Source of the DNA: a virus
DNA length: 63,352 nt
Strand: one strand, 5' to 3'
Virus record (IMG/VR): IMGVR_UViG_3300025326_000032
Coordinates: 1 to 63,352 of that record
The notes under the pieces: model-generated
Seen by the model: only the letters and a program-made list of their open reading frames with translations
What the model was told of the DNA's origin: nothing
Database searches by the model: none
In this document: positions 51,576 to 58,388 of the stretch, in pieces
How the letters are laid out: each line of letters opens with the position of its first letter
Position numbering within the stretch: the stretch's first letter is position 1
Position numbers and translations under genes: made by a program

Positions 51576-51711
51576 ATTACCTAGAAATCTAAAAAAGACT
51601 AATAGTACTGAAGTAGTAAAGGCTGCAGACTATCCTCACACATGCCATTTTTCAGGATATCCTAAAGAAAAAACTAGATGTAAATATTGCGGCAAAAGGA
51701 AGGATGAATGA
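51568..51711 (+). CDS. 47-aa zinc-knuckle peptide
   Basis: C-x-F...C and CKYCGKRKDE at the C-terminus. Overlaps both neighbours (8 and 4 bases). Function unknown. Confidence 0.5.
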   Translation: MPKLPRNLKKTNSTEVVKAADYPHTCHFSGYPKEKTRCKYCGKRKDE

Positions 51712-51818
51712 GTTGTACTTTATGTAAGGCAGGGTTTAAATTACCACATGGTCATATATATAGCCTAGAAGAATTTCAAGATATCCTGAAGCGTATTGTA
51801 CAAGAAAATAAGAAGTAA
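51708..51818 (+). CDS. 36-aa CxxC peptide
   Basis: MSCTLCKAGFKLPHGHIYSL then a short helix. Third member of an overlapping micro-gene string ending 12 bases before structured RNA 51830. Confidence 0.5.
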   Translation: MSCTLCKAGFKLPHGHIYSLEEFQDILKRIVQENKK

Positions 51819-51829
51819 AACTTGAGTGT

Positions 51830-51983
51830 CTTAGAGTGCAGAGAGGCTGCACTTGGGAGTGACAGGAAGTAACCTGTTGCTGCAAGAGCACAGAGAGAAC
51901 AACAAAATAGTCTTCATGGGCGCGAAGTATATAACAGTAACAGCTCCAACTCCAATTAAGGGTGATCCTCTCTGTGCTCTAAG
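51830..51983 (+). ncRNA. Structured RNA candidate 2 with two alternative folds
   Basis: CTTAGAGTGCAGAGAGG (51830-51846) pairs over 17 bp (two wobbles) with CCTCTCTGTGCTCTAAG (51967-51983). A second copy, AGAGCACAGAGAG (51885-51897), is a perfect 13-bp partner for the same 3' arm. If that forms, the first arm can fold locally as AGTGCAG/CTGCACT (51835-51853). ACAGG/CCTGT forms another hairpin near 51862-51877. The competing arms suggest a switch or a processed RNA. Confidence 0.6.
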
Positions 51984-52004
51984 ATATTCGAGTAACTGAC
52001 ATAG

Positions 52005-52033
52005 TTGACAAATATAGGATATTAGTTTAAAAT
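52005..52033 (+). promoter_or_regulatory. Promoter for the lysis genes
   Basis: TTGACA 52005-52010, 17-base spacer, TAAAAT 52028-52033. The endolysin ATG is 53 bases downstream. Confidence 0.75.
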
Positions 52034-52085
52034 AATGTTCAATGTATGTTACACATCCAGAATAGCTTAAGTGATAGGTAGACTT

Positions 52086-53060
52086 ATGAAGGGTCTTGAT
52101 CTCAGCTTCGCTTGTCCTCCTCTTGACTGGTGGCAACGTCGTCGGTCTGATGGATTTGAGGTCGTGTTCCAGTGCCTGTGGACGGGTGGCTTCGCGGGCA
52201 ACGACGGCATCAAGGCTGCGGCTGAGACGAACCTACGCAATGCCAGGATGACGGGGTTCAGAACGGTGGGCGGGTACGCCAACGCCAGTCCACCGTCTTG
52301 GTGGCCGCTGGATGTCCAAATGCGAGAGATCAGGGCTAACGCCGGTGGCGAGTGGACGATCCTCAAACGAGTCGCCGTCGATCTAGAAATCCCAGGCCTC
52401 ACGCTCGCACGGGCCGAGGAACTGGCAGATGCTCTGAAGCGTGAAGGCAAGAACGTTGAGATAGTAGACATTGGCTACACTGCCCGCTGGTTCTGGGTAG
52501 GTCACATGGGAAACAGCCTTAACCCACGTTGGCTAAGGTTCAAGTTGTGGAACGCTAACTATGACTGGAACCCCGACATCGATTTCGGCGCGGCTCCCTA
52601 CGGGCCGTGGAAAATGACTGACCTTGTGGGCGAGCAGTATCAGGGCACCACGCAACTGGATGGCTATGCCGTTGACCTCAACACCTTCATAGACAGCGCC
52701 TTTGCGCCGTCAGTACCAACACCAGTTCCTACACCAGAGGAGGTTCTCATGGGCAAGATAGCAGATGATTTCGCAGCGCTGGGACGCACCGTCGAGGCTG
52801 AGGTTGAAGCGGCCAAGGCATTGCCAGCACCAATTCCAGGGCCAGTGGGGCCTACAGGCCCAGCAGGCCCAGCGGGCGGCACTGTGCCCGCGCCTTCCGG
52901 AGCGCGCTACGACACGCTGCTCGCAGCGGACGGCCACTTCACCGGCTTCTGTGCGCGCAACGGGATTACAGTAGAGCAGGGCAAGGCGCTGAATCCAAAT
53001 GGCCCGCCATCCGGTAATTGGAACATCGTCCACGCTGGCGAGGTCTACAGGGTAGCCTGA
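52086..53060 (+). CDS. Endolysin: GH25-like lysozyme, collagen-like linker, LysM-like C-terminus
   Basis: 324 aa from ATG 52086 (a GTG at 52071 gives five more residues). Catalytic fold: GLDLSF (D5), GFRTVGGYANA, VAVDLEI (D99, E101), LWNANYDW, and EQYQG....GYAVDLNTF (D197), the order seen in GH25 muramidases. Linker about 208-270 has PVPTPEE and GPVGPTGPAGPAGG. The end, 275-324, resembles LysM (YDTLLAADGHFTGFCARNGI). GC-rich DNA in an AT-rich genome implies transfer from a host or another phage. Confidence 0.8.
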   Translation: MKGLDLSFACPPLDWWQRRRSDGFEVVFQCLWTGGFAGNDGIKAAAETNLRNARMTGFRTVGGYANASPPSWWPLDVQMREIRANAGGEWTILKRVAVDLEIPGLTLARAEELADALKREGKNVEIVDIGYTARWFWVGHMGNSLNPRWLRFKLWNANYDWNPDIDFGAAPYGPWKMTDLVGEQYQGTTQLDGYAVDLNTFIDSAFAPSVPTPVPTPEEVLMGKIADDFAALGRTVEAEVEAAKALPAPIPGPVGPTGPAGPAGGTVPAPSGARYDTLLAADGHFTGFCARNGITVEQGKALNPNGPPSGNWNIVHAGEVYRVA

Positions 53061-53065
53061 CATGG

Positions 53066-53083
53066 AAGCGCAGAGCTGCGCTT
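53066..53083 (+). terminator. GC-rich hairpin after endolysin
   Basis: AAGCGCA and TGCGCTT around GAGC form a 7-bp stem starting 6 bases after the stop. No T-run, so termination is uncertain; it may stabilise mRNA. Confidence 0.4.
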
Positions 53084-53171
53084 GATCCCGTCAGAGGCTG
53101 ACATGAACGGGGGGCATACCAATTCCAGCGCTATGGCCCATGCGGGAAGGGTCACATAAAGCCGGTAGGAG

Positions 53172-53354
53172 ATGACTGTCCCCGATGCGCTTATTGGCTT
53201 CGCCGCGATAGTCATCATGTTCTTGGGAAGCTACTACGTCTTATTCAGCGCCGAAGCGGAGATAAAAAGAAGAAAGGAAAAACTAGAAAGTGACAAAGAG
53301 AGGAGAAGAACAAAAAGAAAATCATTTCTTAAAAATAGACGTATCATTAAATAA
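53172..53354 (+). CDS. Small membrane protein with basic tail, 60 aa
   Basis: One membrane helix (LIGFAAIVIMFLGSYYVLF) then a highly charged coiled tail (AEAEIKRRKEKLESDKERRR). AGGAG precedes the ATG. In the lysis cassette; could be an i-spanin-like or holin-regulator protein. Confidence 0.55.
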   Translation: MTVPDALIGFAAIVIMFLGSYYVLFSAEAEIKRRKEKLESDKERRRTKRKSFLKNRRIIK

Positions 53355-53382
53355 TATAATTAGTTTTATAAGGAAAGGTACA

Positions 53383-53577
53383 ATGACTGAATTATTTAAC
53401 CAGTTAGGCGGACGAAAATTTACACTTGGCATAGGGAACTTTGTTGCTTTGATGCTTACAACAACAGGAACAATAGATGCGGGAACTGAAGTCCAAGTAG
53501 CCAATGCTATCGGTATGGCTATCTCTGTCATTATGATTGGTCTTGTTGATATTGTTAAAGCTACGAAGAGTAAGTAA
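53383..53577 (+). CDS. Putative holin, 64 aa
   Basis: ATG 53383 with AAGGAAAGG; an upstream in-frame ATG is unlikely. Two hydrophobic segments (FTLGIGNFVALMLTTTG and AIGMAISVIMIGLVDIV) with a basic end: a typical small phage holin downstream of endolysin. Confidence 0.65.
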   Translation: MTELFNQLGGRKFTLGIGNFVALMLTTTGTIDAGTEVQVANAIGMAISVIMIGLVDIVKATKSK

Positions 53578-53783
53578 TGTCAAAACAGTATCTGGTTAAT
53601 TCCGATACTAAAGAAATACATGACTTAAACGCACAAGATTCTCGTTGTAATATTCCTACAGCTCGTGAAGATGATAGCAATCTTAAACGTATCTGCGTTA
53701 AGGAATTTATGCTTCTTATACGAGAAGGCTTCGATACCTGTGGCTGGTGTTTCGCGGATGAGTCTGATTTAGAGTCTGTATAA
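53577..53783 (+). CDS. Hypothetical protein, 68 aa
   Basis: TAATG overlap with the holin gene. Contains DTCGWCFAD (CxxC) near the end. No family. Confidence 0.5.
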   Translation: MSKQYLVNSDTKEIHDLNAQDSRCNIPTAREDDSNLKRICVKEFMLLIREGFDTCGWCFADESDLESV

Positions 53784-53794
53784 CGCTATCTATT

Positions 53795-53938
53795 ATGATA
53801 TTGCGTAAATGGCAGCGTCGAGACAAAAGACGCAAACAGGATAGTCGTATTCGACTGCGTAATCTGCGTAATCATAATGTGCCAATTACTGGTACTAGCA
53901 TTATTCGTCGTAGCAAGCGAGATAACGGCAATAGATAA
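53795..53938 (+). CDS. Highly basic 47-aa protein
   Basis: MILRKWQRRDKRRKQDSRIR and so on: about one third Arg/Lys. Could bind nucleic acid. A minus-strand frame covers the same stretch but looks less natural. No good ribosome-binding site. Confidence 0.4.
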   Translation: MILRKWQRRDKRRKQDSRIRLRNLRNHNVPITGTSIIRRSKRDNGNR

Positions 53939-53994
53939 AGAAGCTGAACATGCGGCAATAGGAACTTTCGGGAACTCCCAACAGAATCGGGGGG

Positions 53995-54009
53995 GCGGGC
54001 GTAGCCCGC
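53995..54009. terminator. Hairpin GCGGGC-GTA-GCCCGC
   Basis: Perfect 6-bp stem with a 3-base loop after a G-run, in an unusually GC-rich 30-base patch just before the HNH gene. No T-run. Possibly a terminator-like insulator or an insertion scar. Confidence 0.4.
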
Positions 54010-54018
54010 AACTTACAT

Positions 54019-54378
54019 ATGTTTGAAACAACAAGGGGTTATGGATACATAGAATTTACACGCTGGATTAAAAGAAGTGTTAATTACAGATGTTCAATTT
54101 GTCTTTGGAGAGCTAAAGGTCATGAACTGAAGTTAGATATAGTTCTTCATCATAAAGATTCTAATCCTTATAATAATAAAGCAACAAATCTTATTGTTGT
54201 ATGTTGTGACTGTCATGATGAATTACATGGTAGAGAAATATCTAGGAGAAGACGAGCAGTTGTAGTCAAACGCCGTCGGACTCAGAGACATGATAAGCAA
54301 GGCTGGCCACTGGTTGATTCGTACTTACATAATACAGCAATAAGATATCGGCTTAAGGAAGCGCGTAAATGTGAGTGA
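54019..54378 (+). CDS. HNH endonuclease
   Basis: 119 aa. CSIC at 25-28, HH at 44-45 with HKDSNPYNNKATNLIVVC, N57 and CH at 65-66 give the full HNH/treble-clef site. The C-terminus is very basic (RRRRAVVVKRRRTQRHD). Likely a free-standing homing endonuclease; no ribosome-binding site of note, and it follows a hairpin, fitting a mobile insert. Confidence 0.85.
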   Translation: MFETTRGYGYIEFTRWIKRSVNYRCSICLWRAKGHELKLDIVLHHKDSNPYNNKATNLIVVCCDCHDELHGREISRRRRAVVVKRRRTQRHDKQGWPLVDSYLHNTAIRYRLKEARKCE

Positions 54379-54434
54379 GGCGGCGAGAGTGGCAAGAAAG
54401 TCTACTCTAATTCTCTTTTTAGGATCAAATAATT

Positions 54435-54761
54435 ATGAGAGTTTATATTGCAGGCCCATATACTCAGGGTGACGTAGCTGAAAACATCAGACAAGTTATA
54501 TATGCTGCAGAGCAGGTGCGAGAAGCTGGTCATGTTCCTTTTGTTCCTCATTTATATCATTTATGGCATCTGATATCTCCTCAGCTACCAGAATATTGGA
54601 GAAAACTAGATATTGATTGGCTAGTTATATGTCATGCTTTTATCAAACTAGATGGTGATTCCAAGGGAGCTGATTTAGAGGAAGATCTGTGTAGTGAGAT
54701 TAATATTCCTATTTATTATACAGTGAAAGAATTTTTAAATACTGTATTGCTTGACAAGTAA
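54435..54761 (+). CDS. Nucleoside 2-deoxyribosyltransferase-like (DUF4406) protein
   Basis: 108 aa. RVYIAGPYTQGDVAENIRQV then AAEQVREAGHVPFVPH and ADLEEDLC.E...PIYY match the deoxyribosyltransferase-like fold. Such phage proteins are thought to act on nucleotides or their conjugates. Would fit with the phage's own nucleotide enzymes. Confidence 0.75.
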   Translation: MRVYIAGPYTQGDVAENIRQVIYAAEQVREAGHVPFVPHLYHLWHLISPQLPEYWRKLDIDWLVICHAFIKLDGDSKGADLEEDLCSEINIPIYYTVKEFLNTVLLDK

Positions 54762-54779
54762 TTAGAATTGTGTCATAAT
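54751..54779 (+). promoter_or_regulatory. Promoter positioned for a leaderless mRNA
   Basis: TTGACA 54751-54756, 17-base spacer, CATAAT 54774-54779. RNA would start at about 54786, exactly the ATG of the next gene. Confidence 0.6.
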
Positions 54780-54785
54780 TATAGT

Positions 54786-55010
54786 ATGAATAGTCTATTA
54801 TCTTGTCAACATCCTAAGTTAGCTTGCAGATGGCAAGTTAAGACTGAGCAGCGTGATGCTGCTTTAGTTTCATGTAAGTCATGTGGCTTCAGTATAGAAA
54901 TTATTGCCAGTAATTGCGATGAGGCTTTAACTGAAGCTAGTATTATTACTGAGTTTAATGCTGCAGCTGATCGTTACAGACGTGGCAAAGTGATAATTGC
55001 CTTAAATTAA
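54786..55010 (+). CDS. Zinc-site protein, 74 aa, probably leaderless
   Basis: ATG 54786 lies 7 bases after the -10 box, with no room for a ribosome-binding site. C...H and CKSCGFSIEI pattern. Helical C-terminus. Function unknown. Confidence 0.55.
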   Translation: MNSLLSCQHPKLACRWQVKTEQRDAALVSCKSCGFSIEIIASNCDEALTEASIITEFNAAADRYRRGKVIIALN

Positions 55011-55079
55011 TAAACGAAGTGCAGCTTTCTTAATTGCCTTAGTTCCAATCTTCACTAATGAGATTATGTCAACTTTTAA

Positions 55080-55151
55080 TTGACACCGTAGCATTTTGGG
55101 GATTTAATGCTAAAGGCTATTGACAAGGAATGCATTTTTGCGATAAAATGC
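55080..55151 (+). promoter_or_regulatory. Tandem promoters each with the same dyad operator
   Basis: Promoter 1: TTGACA 55080-55085, 17 bases, TTTAAT 55103-55108. Promoter 2: TTGACA 55120-55125, 16 bases, GATAAA 55142-55147. Dyads GCATT/AATGC (55091-55110) and GCATTTT-6-AAAATGC (55132-55151) sit at the same place in each, over the -10. Looks like a duplicated repressor-controlled promoter. Confidence 0.7.
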
Positions 55152-55258
55152 TATGGGGTTTAAATGGATTTGTATCTATACAAGTCCGAAAGCACTTTCA
55201 TTACAACCTATGGTTAGTTATAGGTAGCCGATCCCCCATAGTCAAACAAGTTTTGGAA

Positions 55259-55771
55259 ATGCAGAGATTACCGAAGAGGATAGAAAATTTACGGCAGAAG
55301 TCTATGAGGTCGCCTACACTCCGACAACGTTATCTTAAGTATACAGAAGGTTATTTAAGAGGACAGACTGATGCGGAGAGTATATATCGTCCAGATATAT
55401 CTTTTAGGAAAATTGCGGAGCTGATACAGTCACAAGGGAAAGTAACTCTGAGACGTAAGAGTTATCCTATGGTGATTATTAGGCTGTCGCTTAAAGATAC
55501 TGATATATACTACATAAGGCCTATATATGAAAAGATACCGTGGACTAGGTTCCTGTCATGGGCTTCTAACCGTCCAGAATTATATTTTGTTTGGGAGGGA
55601 TACAATGCCCAAATCTTATTGTCTAAATGTAAACAATATTTGCCTGATGATTTAATGTCTGTGATCAAAAAAGCCTTAAGGTGGATTCCGATGAAAGGAG
55701 TAGAGATACCTGAAAATGAAATGAGAGAATTGCTGAATGATAATCCTGCTTATCCAGTATCTAATTTATAA
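55259..55771 (+). CDS. LAGLIDADG-like protein, probably degenerate
   Basis: 170 aa from ATG 55259. The frame is open from 55130, but that part lies in promoter sequence. IAELIQSQGKVTLRR and YPMVIIRLSLKDTDIYYIR, then YFVWEGYNAQILLSKCKQYL resemble one LAGLIDADG homing-endonuclease unit, but the acidic catalytic residue of the motif is replaced (QSQG for DGEG). Start and upstream frame uncertain. A DNA-binding relic or repressor-like maturase is possible. Confidence 0.4.
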   Translation: MQRLPKRIENLRQKSMRSPTLRQRYLKYTEGYLRGQTDAESIYRPDISFRKIAELIQSQGKVTLRRKSYPMVIIRLSLKDTDIYYIRPIYEKIPWTRFLSWASNRPELYFVWEGYNAQILLSKCKQYLPDDLMSVIKKALRWIPMKGVEIPENEMRELLNDNPAYPVSNL

Positions 55772-55783
55772 GGGAGAACTATA

Positions 55784-56560
55784 ATGGCTGATAATGATGC
55801 ATGGGAGTTAGAAGAGCTAACCCCAATAAATAATGCTGAGGTTACAATTGCTGATTCTTATTTTGAAGAAGGTAAATATGGCACACAGTTAACATTAGTA
55901 TGTAATATAGATATACCTATTGATCCTGTAGATATTTCCTTCTCTACTTTTAGTATCTGGTATGGAGTGGGTAAAGGTTGGCAGATTCTAGAGAATGGTG
56001 GGCGTATAGTTAAGCCAGATACTGATCCTGCTAAGCCAGTTAAGATTCACGCTTCGAGTCGCTTAGGTAAGCTTATTGCGCGGGTTATTAAGGACTTGAA
56101 GTTTGATATGCAACCAAGAGGACTTCCGACTGAAGCCAAAGTTTGGAAAGGTCTTAAAATGCATATGCTTCGTGAGCTAGTGCATTATGAAGGTATAGTA
56201 GATGAGGTAAGTGGCGAAGCAAAGACTATTGATTCGAGTATCCTGCTTCCTACAGCTGTTTCAATTGGGCAATTAACTCCACCAACTGTTGCTGGATCAG
56301 TTCCTCAAGCAAGTTATCAACCTACTACTACAGCTAATGAGCCAGTTTCAGCTAATGGTTTAAGTGATACTGATAAGCATATATTAAGTCTTGCTGTTGG
56401 TAAGGCATCATTAGCAGAGGCTAAAGCAGCTATTGTTCGTGATCCTGTTATTGCAAATGATAATGCTGCATCTTCTAGGGTTTTAGAGCATGGCTTACTA
56501 GAACAGTGGATGGCTTCAGGTATTTTACAGTCTGTTGATGGTAGGCTTATAGCAGTGTAG
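55784..56560 (+). CDS. SSB-like/recombination-associated protein, 258 aa
   Basis: N-terminal beta domain (NAEVTIADSYFEEGKYGTQL, TLVCNIDIP, FSTFSIWYGVG) reminiscent of phage single-strand DNA-binding folds. Pro/Thr-rich linker about 170-195. C-terminal winged-helix-like part (LSDTDKHILSLAVGKASLAE). Precedes Cas4-like and Sak4-like genes, the usual company of phage recombination SSBs. Function inferred from this context. Confidence 0.55.
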   Translation: MADNDAWELEELTPINNAEVTIADSYFEEGKYGTQLTLVCNIDIPIDPVDISFSTFSIWYGVGKGWQILENGGRIVKPDTDPAKPVKIHASSRLGKLIARVIKDLKFDMQPRGLPTEAKVWKGLKMHMLRELVHYEGIVDEVSGEAKTIDSSILLPTAVSIGQLTPPTVAGSVPQASYQPTTTANEPVSANGLSDTDKHILSLAVGKASLAEAKAAIVRDPVIANDNAASSRVLEHGLLEQWMASGILQSVDGRLIAV

Positions 56561-56629
56561 AGATAACTACTTATTTTATATGGATTGTATGAGTAATTGC
56601 AAATATAGTATTAGAAAGGAGGTGACAAA

Positions 56630-56770
56630 ATGGATTATGAGCGAGAGCGACCAAATGGTCAAGAAGAGGTAACTACTCCAGAGCCAGAACCAGAATCTGA
56701 TGTTGAGGAATCATCTGCTGAGGAATCAGCAGCTCCTGATGAATCTGAGTCTTCGGCTAAATCAGAGTAG
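56630..56770 (+). CDS. 46-aa acidic protein with an exceptional ribosome-binding site
   Basis: AGAAAGGAGGTGA at 56613-56625 is fully complementary to a 16S 3' end of UCACCUCCUUUCU. Translation MDYERERPNGQEEVTTPEPE and on is almost all Glu/Ser/Asp/Pro, thus disordered and DNA-mimic-like. High expression is expected. May be an inhibitor of a DNA-binding host protein (inference). Confidence 0.6.
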   Translation: MDYERERPNGQEEVTTPEPEPESDVEESSAEESAAPDESESSAKSE

Positions 56771-56885
56771 TCAGTATTTAGGACAGCGACACACACTTGT
56801 GGGGAATCCTCGATAGAGTCTTGGGACTGAGGACATAGGAAACAGATGGGGCTTAGGTTTCCTAATAGATAACAAGGAGATATCA

Positions 56886-57242
56886 ATGCCGATGTATATC
56901 AGGGGCGTGGATTTAGTTAGACGAATGAAAGAGCGTTCTCTCTTATTAAAAGAGAATGCTCGAACTATTCGGTTGGAGGCCAAGCAGACAGTAGATGGTA
57001 TAAATGCTGCAATACCAGCATCTATGAGAGCTGGTATGGCTCAAGCTGATGCTCAAGCTATGTCTATGGTTGAAGGAGCAGCCTTAAGAAATGAGACTAT
57101 GGCTGATGATTTAGAATGGCTTGCTGCTGTTATAGTAGAAGATAAGACTCATATTATTAATGCTTCTGAGTTAGAATGTCTTGGAGTAATTAAGACACCT
57201 ATTGGGAGAATAATGGGTATGGATATTTCCAGTGAAGATTAA
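56886..57242 (+). CDS. Hypothetical helical protein, 118 aa
   Basis: AAGGAGATATCA precedes the start. Helical, Ala/Met-rich (AAIPASMRAGMAQADAQAMS). No family. Overlaps the next gene by 11 bases. Confidence 0.55.
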   Translation: MPMYIRGVDLVRRMKERSLLLKENARTIRLEAKQTVDGINAAIPASMRAGMAQADAQAMSMVEGAALRNETMADDLEWLAAVIVEDKTHIINASELECLGVIKTPIGRIMGMDISSED

Positions 57243-57519
57243 TACTGAAGAAGTGGTTATAGAGTTTGACTGGCCTATTAATGTAGCTAGTCTTTGTGTA
57301 GATGATGATATAGAAGTATGGATGGCTTGGTGTGCTAAAAGCTCTGGTGATTCTAAATGTATATGTTATCCTAATACACCAGTAGCATTTGGGGATACGC
57401 GGGAAGAAGTCTTAGAATTCTGGCATAACCAACATTTTCCAATAATTGCTTATAAGATGCGTGATGAACAAGGTGAGACAGTTGGAGTTGACCTTAGTGG
57501 ATTTGGATTACCACTGTAA
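57232..57519 (+). CDS. Hypothetical protein, 95 aa (GTG start)
   Basis: Trp-rich alpha/beta protein (VIEFDWPINVASLCVDDDIE). Overlaps both neighbours. Function unknown. Confidence 0.5.
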   Translation: MKINTEEVVIEFDWPINVASLCVDDDIEVWMAWCAKSSGDSKCICYPNTPVAFGDTREEVLEFWHNQHFPIIAYKMRDEQGETVGVDLSGFGLPL

Positions 57520-57773
57520 TGAGTATTTGGAGAGACGGTAAGTGGTTTTGTGATGTAGGTATATGGCGATATATTCCTGCTGGTACATATAATCCCGCAG
57601 TTAGAATTGAAAATGATCAGATTGTACATAGTTTAGAACCGCGTGAAGTTGATCAACTTGTAGATGCACTTCAAGAAGCTCATTGGATAAAACCTAAAAT
57701 AGATGAACGAGTAAGAGAAGAAGATATTAAAATAATCCATCGCTTACTTGATATCATTGAGAATAGAGAATAA
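57519..57773 (+). CDS. Hypothetical protein, 84 aa
   Basis: TAATG overlap. Begins IWRDGKWFCDVGIWRYIPAG, C-terminal helical and acidic. No family. Confidence 0.5.
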   Translation: MSIWRDGKWFCDVGIWRYIPAGTYNPAVRIENDQIVHSLEPREVDQLVDALQEAHWIKPKIDERVREEDIKIIHRLLDIIENRE

Positions 57774-57865
57774 TGTTCTTTTAGAAGCCTTGGAGGAGGC
57801 CCTAGATTTATCACAGTACCTCATGCAGATGTGGTTGGAGAGAGAAAATGAAGTCATCAAAGGAA

Positions 57866-58055
57866 GTTCTTATGGGTAAGATAGCAGATCAGTGTCATGT
57901 GCGAGACCGATAGATACTGGATTGGCGTCTATCAACGCATTCTGCGAGAGCATCTGGCTTGCCACCGGCGCGGCCCCCTCGAAAGAATCCGCTGATGGTT
58001 GATGGTGAGAAGAGAACGCCGTGCGGTGGCCGAGCGCTTCAAAGACCTGAAGTAG
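57866..58055 (+). pseudogene. GC-rich remnant including a copy of the endolysin linker
   Basis: 57866-57889 matches endolysin linker DNA 52743-52766 at 22 of 24 bases (encodes VLMGKIAD). It then becomes GC-rich: a frame from 57897 (CETDRYWIGVYQRILREH) is broken by TGA at 57993 and continues to TAG at 58055. No intact gene is present in 57774-58104, so this is probably debris from recombination. Confidence 0.5.
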
Positions 58056-58104
58056 CGGCCCTATAATCAACACATGGCTAGTCAGTAGTATTTGGAGGAA
58101 TGTA

Positions 58105-58341
58105 ATGGCACTTAGCTCAGATGAAGCCTATGGTCTAATTGGTCAGATAGAAGAAGTTCGACGTGAAATGGCTCTTTCTCAGGCTGCTCTAATTGCTTTT
58201 GCCCGTGGTAAACTAGGTCAGCCTGGGCAACCAAACACAATTGATGTTTTGCGTATCTCTGCAGCTGCAGCGCTTGCATCTCAGGCTGCTCAGCGCTTAG
58301 TTCAAGAAGCTAATGATATAGGTGGAGCCTTTGGAGGCTAA
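58105..58341 (+). CDS. Hypothetical helical protein, 78 aa
   Basis: GGAGG precedes the start. Helical, Ala-rich (MALSQAALIAFARGKLGQPG). Just upstream of the Cas4-like gene. No family. Confidence 0.55.
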   Translation: MALSSDEAYGLIGQIEEVRREMALSQAALIAFARGKLGQPGQPNTIDVLRISAAAALASQAAQRLVQEANDIGGAFGG

Positions 58342-58388
58342 AGAAAACTAGGATGAGGATGATAAGTTAAGAGAGGATACGCTTCAGA

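Noticed and set aside
53786-54034. Minus-strand 82-aa frame opposite the basic 47-aa gene
   Set aside because: No ribosome-binding site or neighbouring minus genes; hydrophobic runs look like antisense of the basic protein.
57870-58073. Minus-strand 67-aa frame in the GC-rich remnant
   Set aside because: GC-rich DNA keeps all frames open; no start signals. Treated as part of the remnant.
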